From: Thermoplasmata archaeon
GTDB taxonomy: Archaea; Thermoplasmatota; Thermoplasmata; Lutacidiplasmatales; UBA184
Reading direction: 5' to 3'
DNA length: 5,967 bases
Assembly (NCBI GenBank): GCA_030042815.1
Contig: JASHYY010000102.1
Span: 1 to 5,967 of the forward strand
The notes below the pieces were generated by a model. The model had not been told where the DNA came from, ran no database searches, and was given only the letters and a program-made list of their open reading frames with translations. This document shows positions 5,953 to 5,967 of the stretch, in pieces. Position numbers and translations under genes: made by a program. The first letter of the stretch is position 1. Every line of letters begins with the position of its first letter.

Positions 5953-5959
5953 CTCTTAG
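5953..5959 (-). promoter_or_regulatory. Weak TATA-like element of tRNA-Val
   Basis: The minus strand reads CTAAGAG centred about 28 bases before the mature tRNA end. It is the only AT-rich element in the short upstream sequence visible and is at the right distance for an archaeal core promoter, but the match is poor. Confidence 0.25.
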
Positions 5960-5967
5960 CCCTGACG

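Noticed and set aside
5856..5967. tRNA-Val as an integration site for a mobile element
   Set aside because: No integrase, no second copy of the tRNA 3' end and no composition change on the adh side were seen; the other side lies mostly outside the window.

Overview
The window is a very GC-rich (about 70% by eye), gene-dense piece of chromosome, most likely from an archaeon and plausibly from the Thermoplasmata/euryarchaeal side. Three things point there. The tRNA-Val has the archaeal D-arm pattern and no encoded CCA. Isolated AT-rich islands resembling TATA boxes sit 25-40 bp in front of minus-strand genes, in otherwise AT-poor DNA. The transhydrogenase has the split three-gene form. A high-GC bacterium is less likely but cannot be excluded without a phylogeny. 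Six of the seven stop codons are TAG.

Layout: positions 1-2084 (+) hold the end of a proton-translocating NAD(P) transhydrogenase operon: pntAA (3' part only), pntAB and pntB, packed with 0-4 bp between them. A GNAT acetyltransferase (2098-2643, +) follows 13 bp later and may be co-transcribed. Facing it on the minus strand is a polytopic membrane protein with GT-C/DUF2029-like character (2640-3926). The two genes converge and share one CTAG for both stop codons. Upstream of it, all on the minus strand, lie an HxlR-family winged-helix regulator (4012-4548), a zinc-dependent alcohol dehydrogenase of the adh_fam_2 type (4629-5648) and tRNA-Val(GAC) (5856-5928).

Functional picture: the transhydrogenase uses the proton gradient to make NADPH from NADH. 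The alcohol dehydrogenase carries a Ser-Arg pair where NAD-specific enzymes have an acidic residue, so it may use NADP(H). The regulator keeps the conserved N-terminal cysteine of redox- and electrophile-sensing HxlR proteins and lies next to the dehydrogenase, so a small carbonyl/electrophile response unit is a reasonable hypothesis.

I saw no mobile element, CRISPR array, toxin-antitoxin or defence system. Nothing here is convincingly a new system. The most useful observation is that the AT-rich island overlapping the longest hxlR reading frame looks like its promoter and operator rather than coding sequence, so the real start is probably a GTG 48 bp downstream. The other notable points are the orphan membrane protein and the TAG-dominated stop usage.
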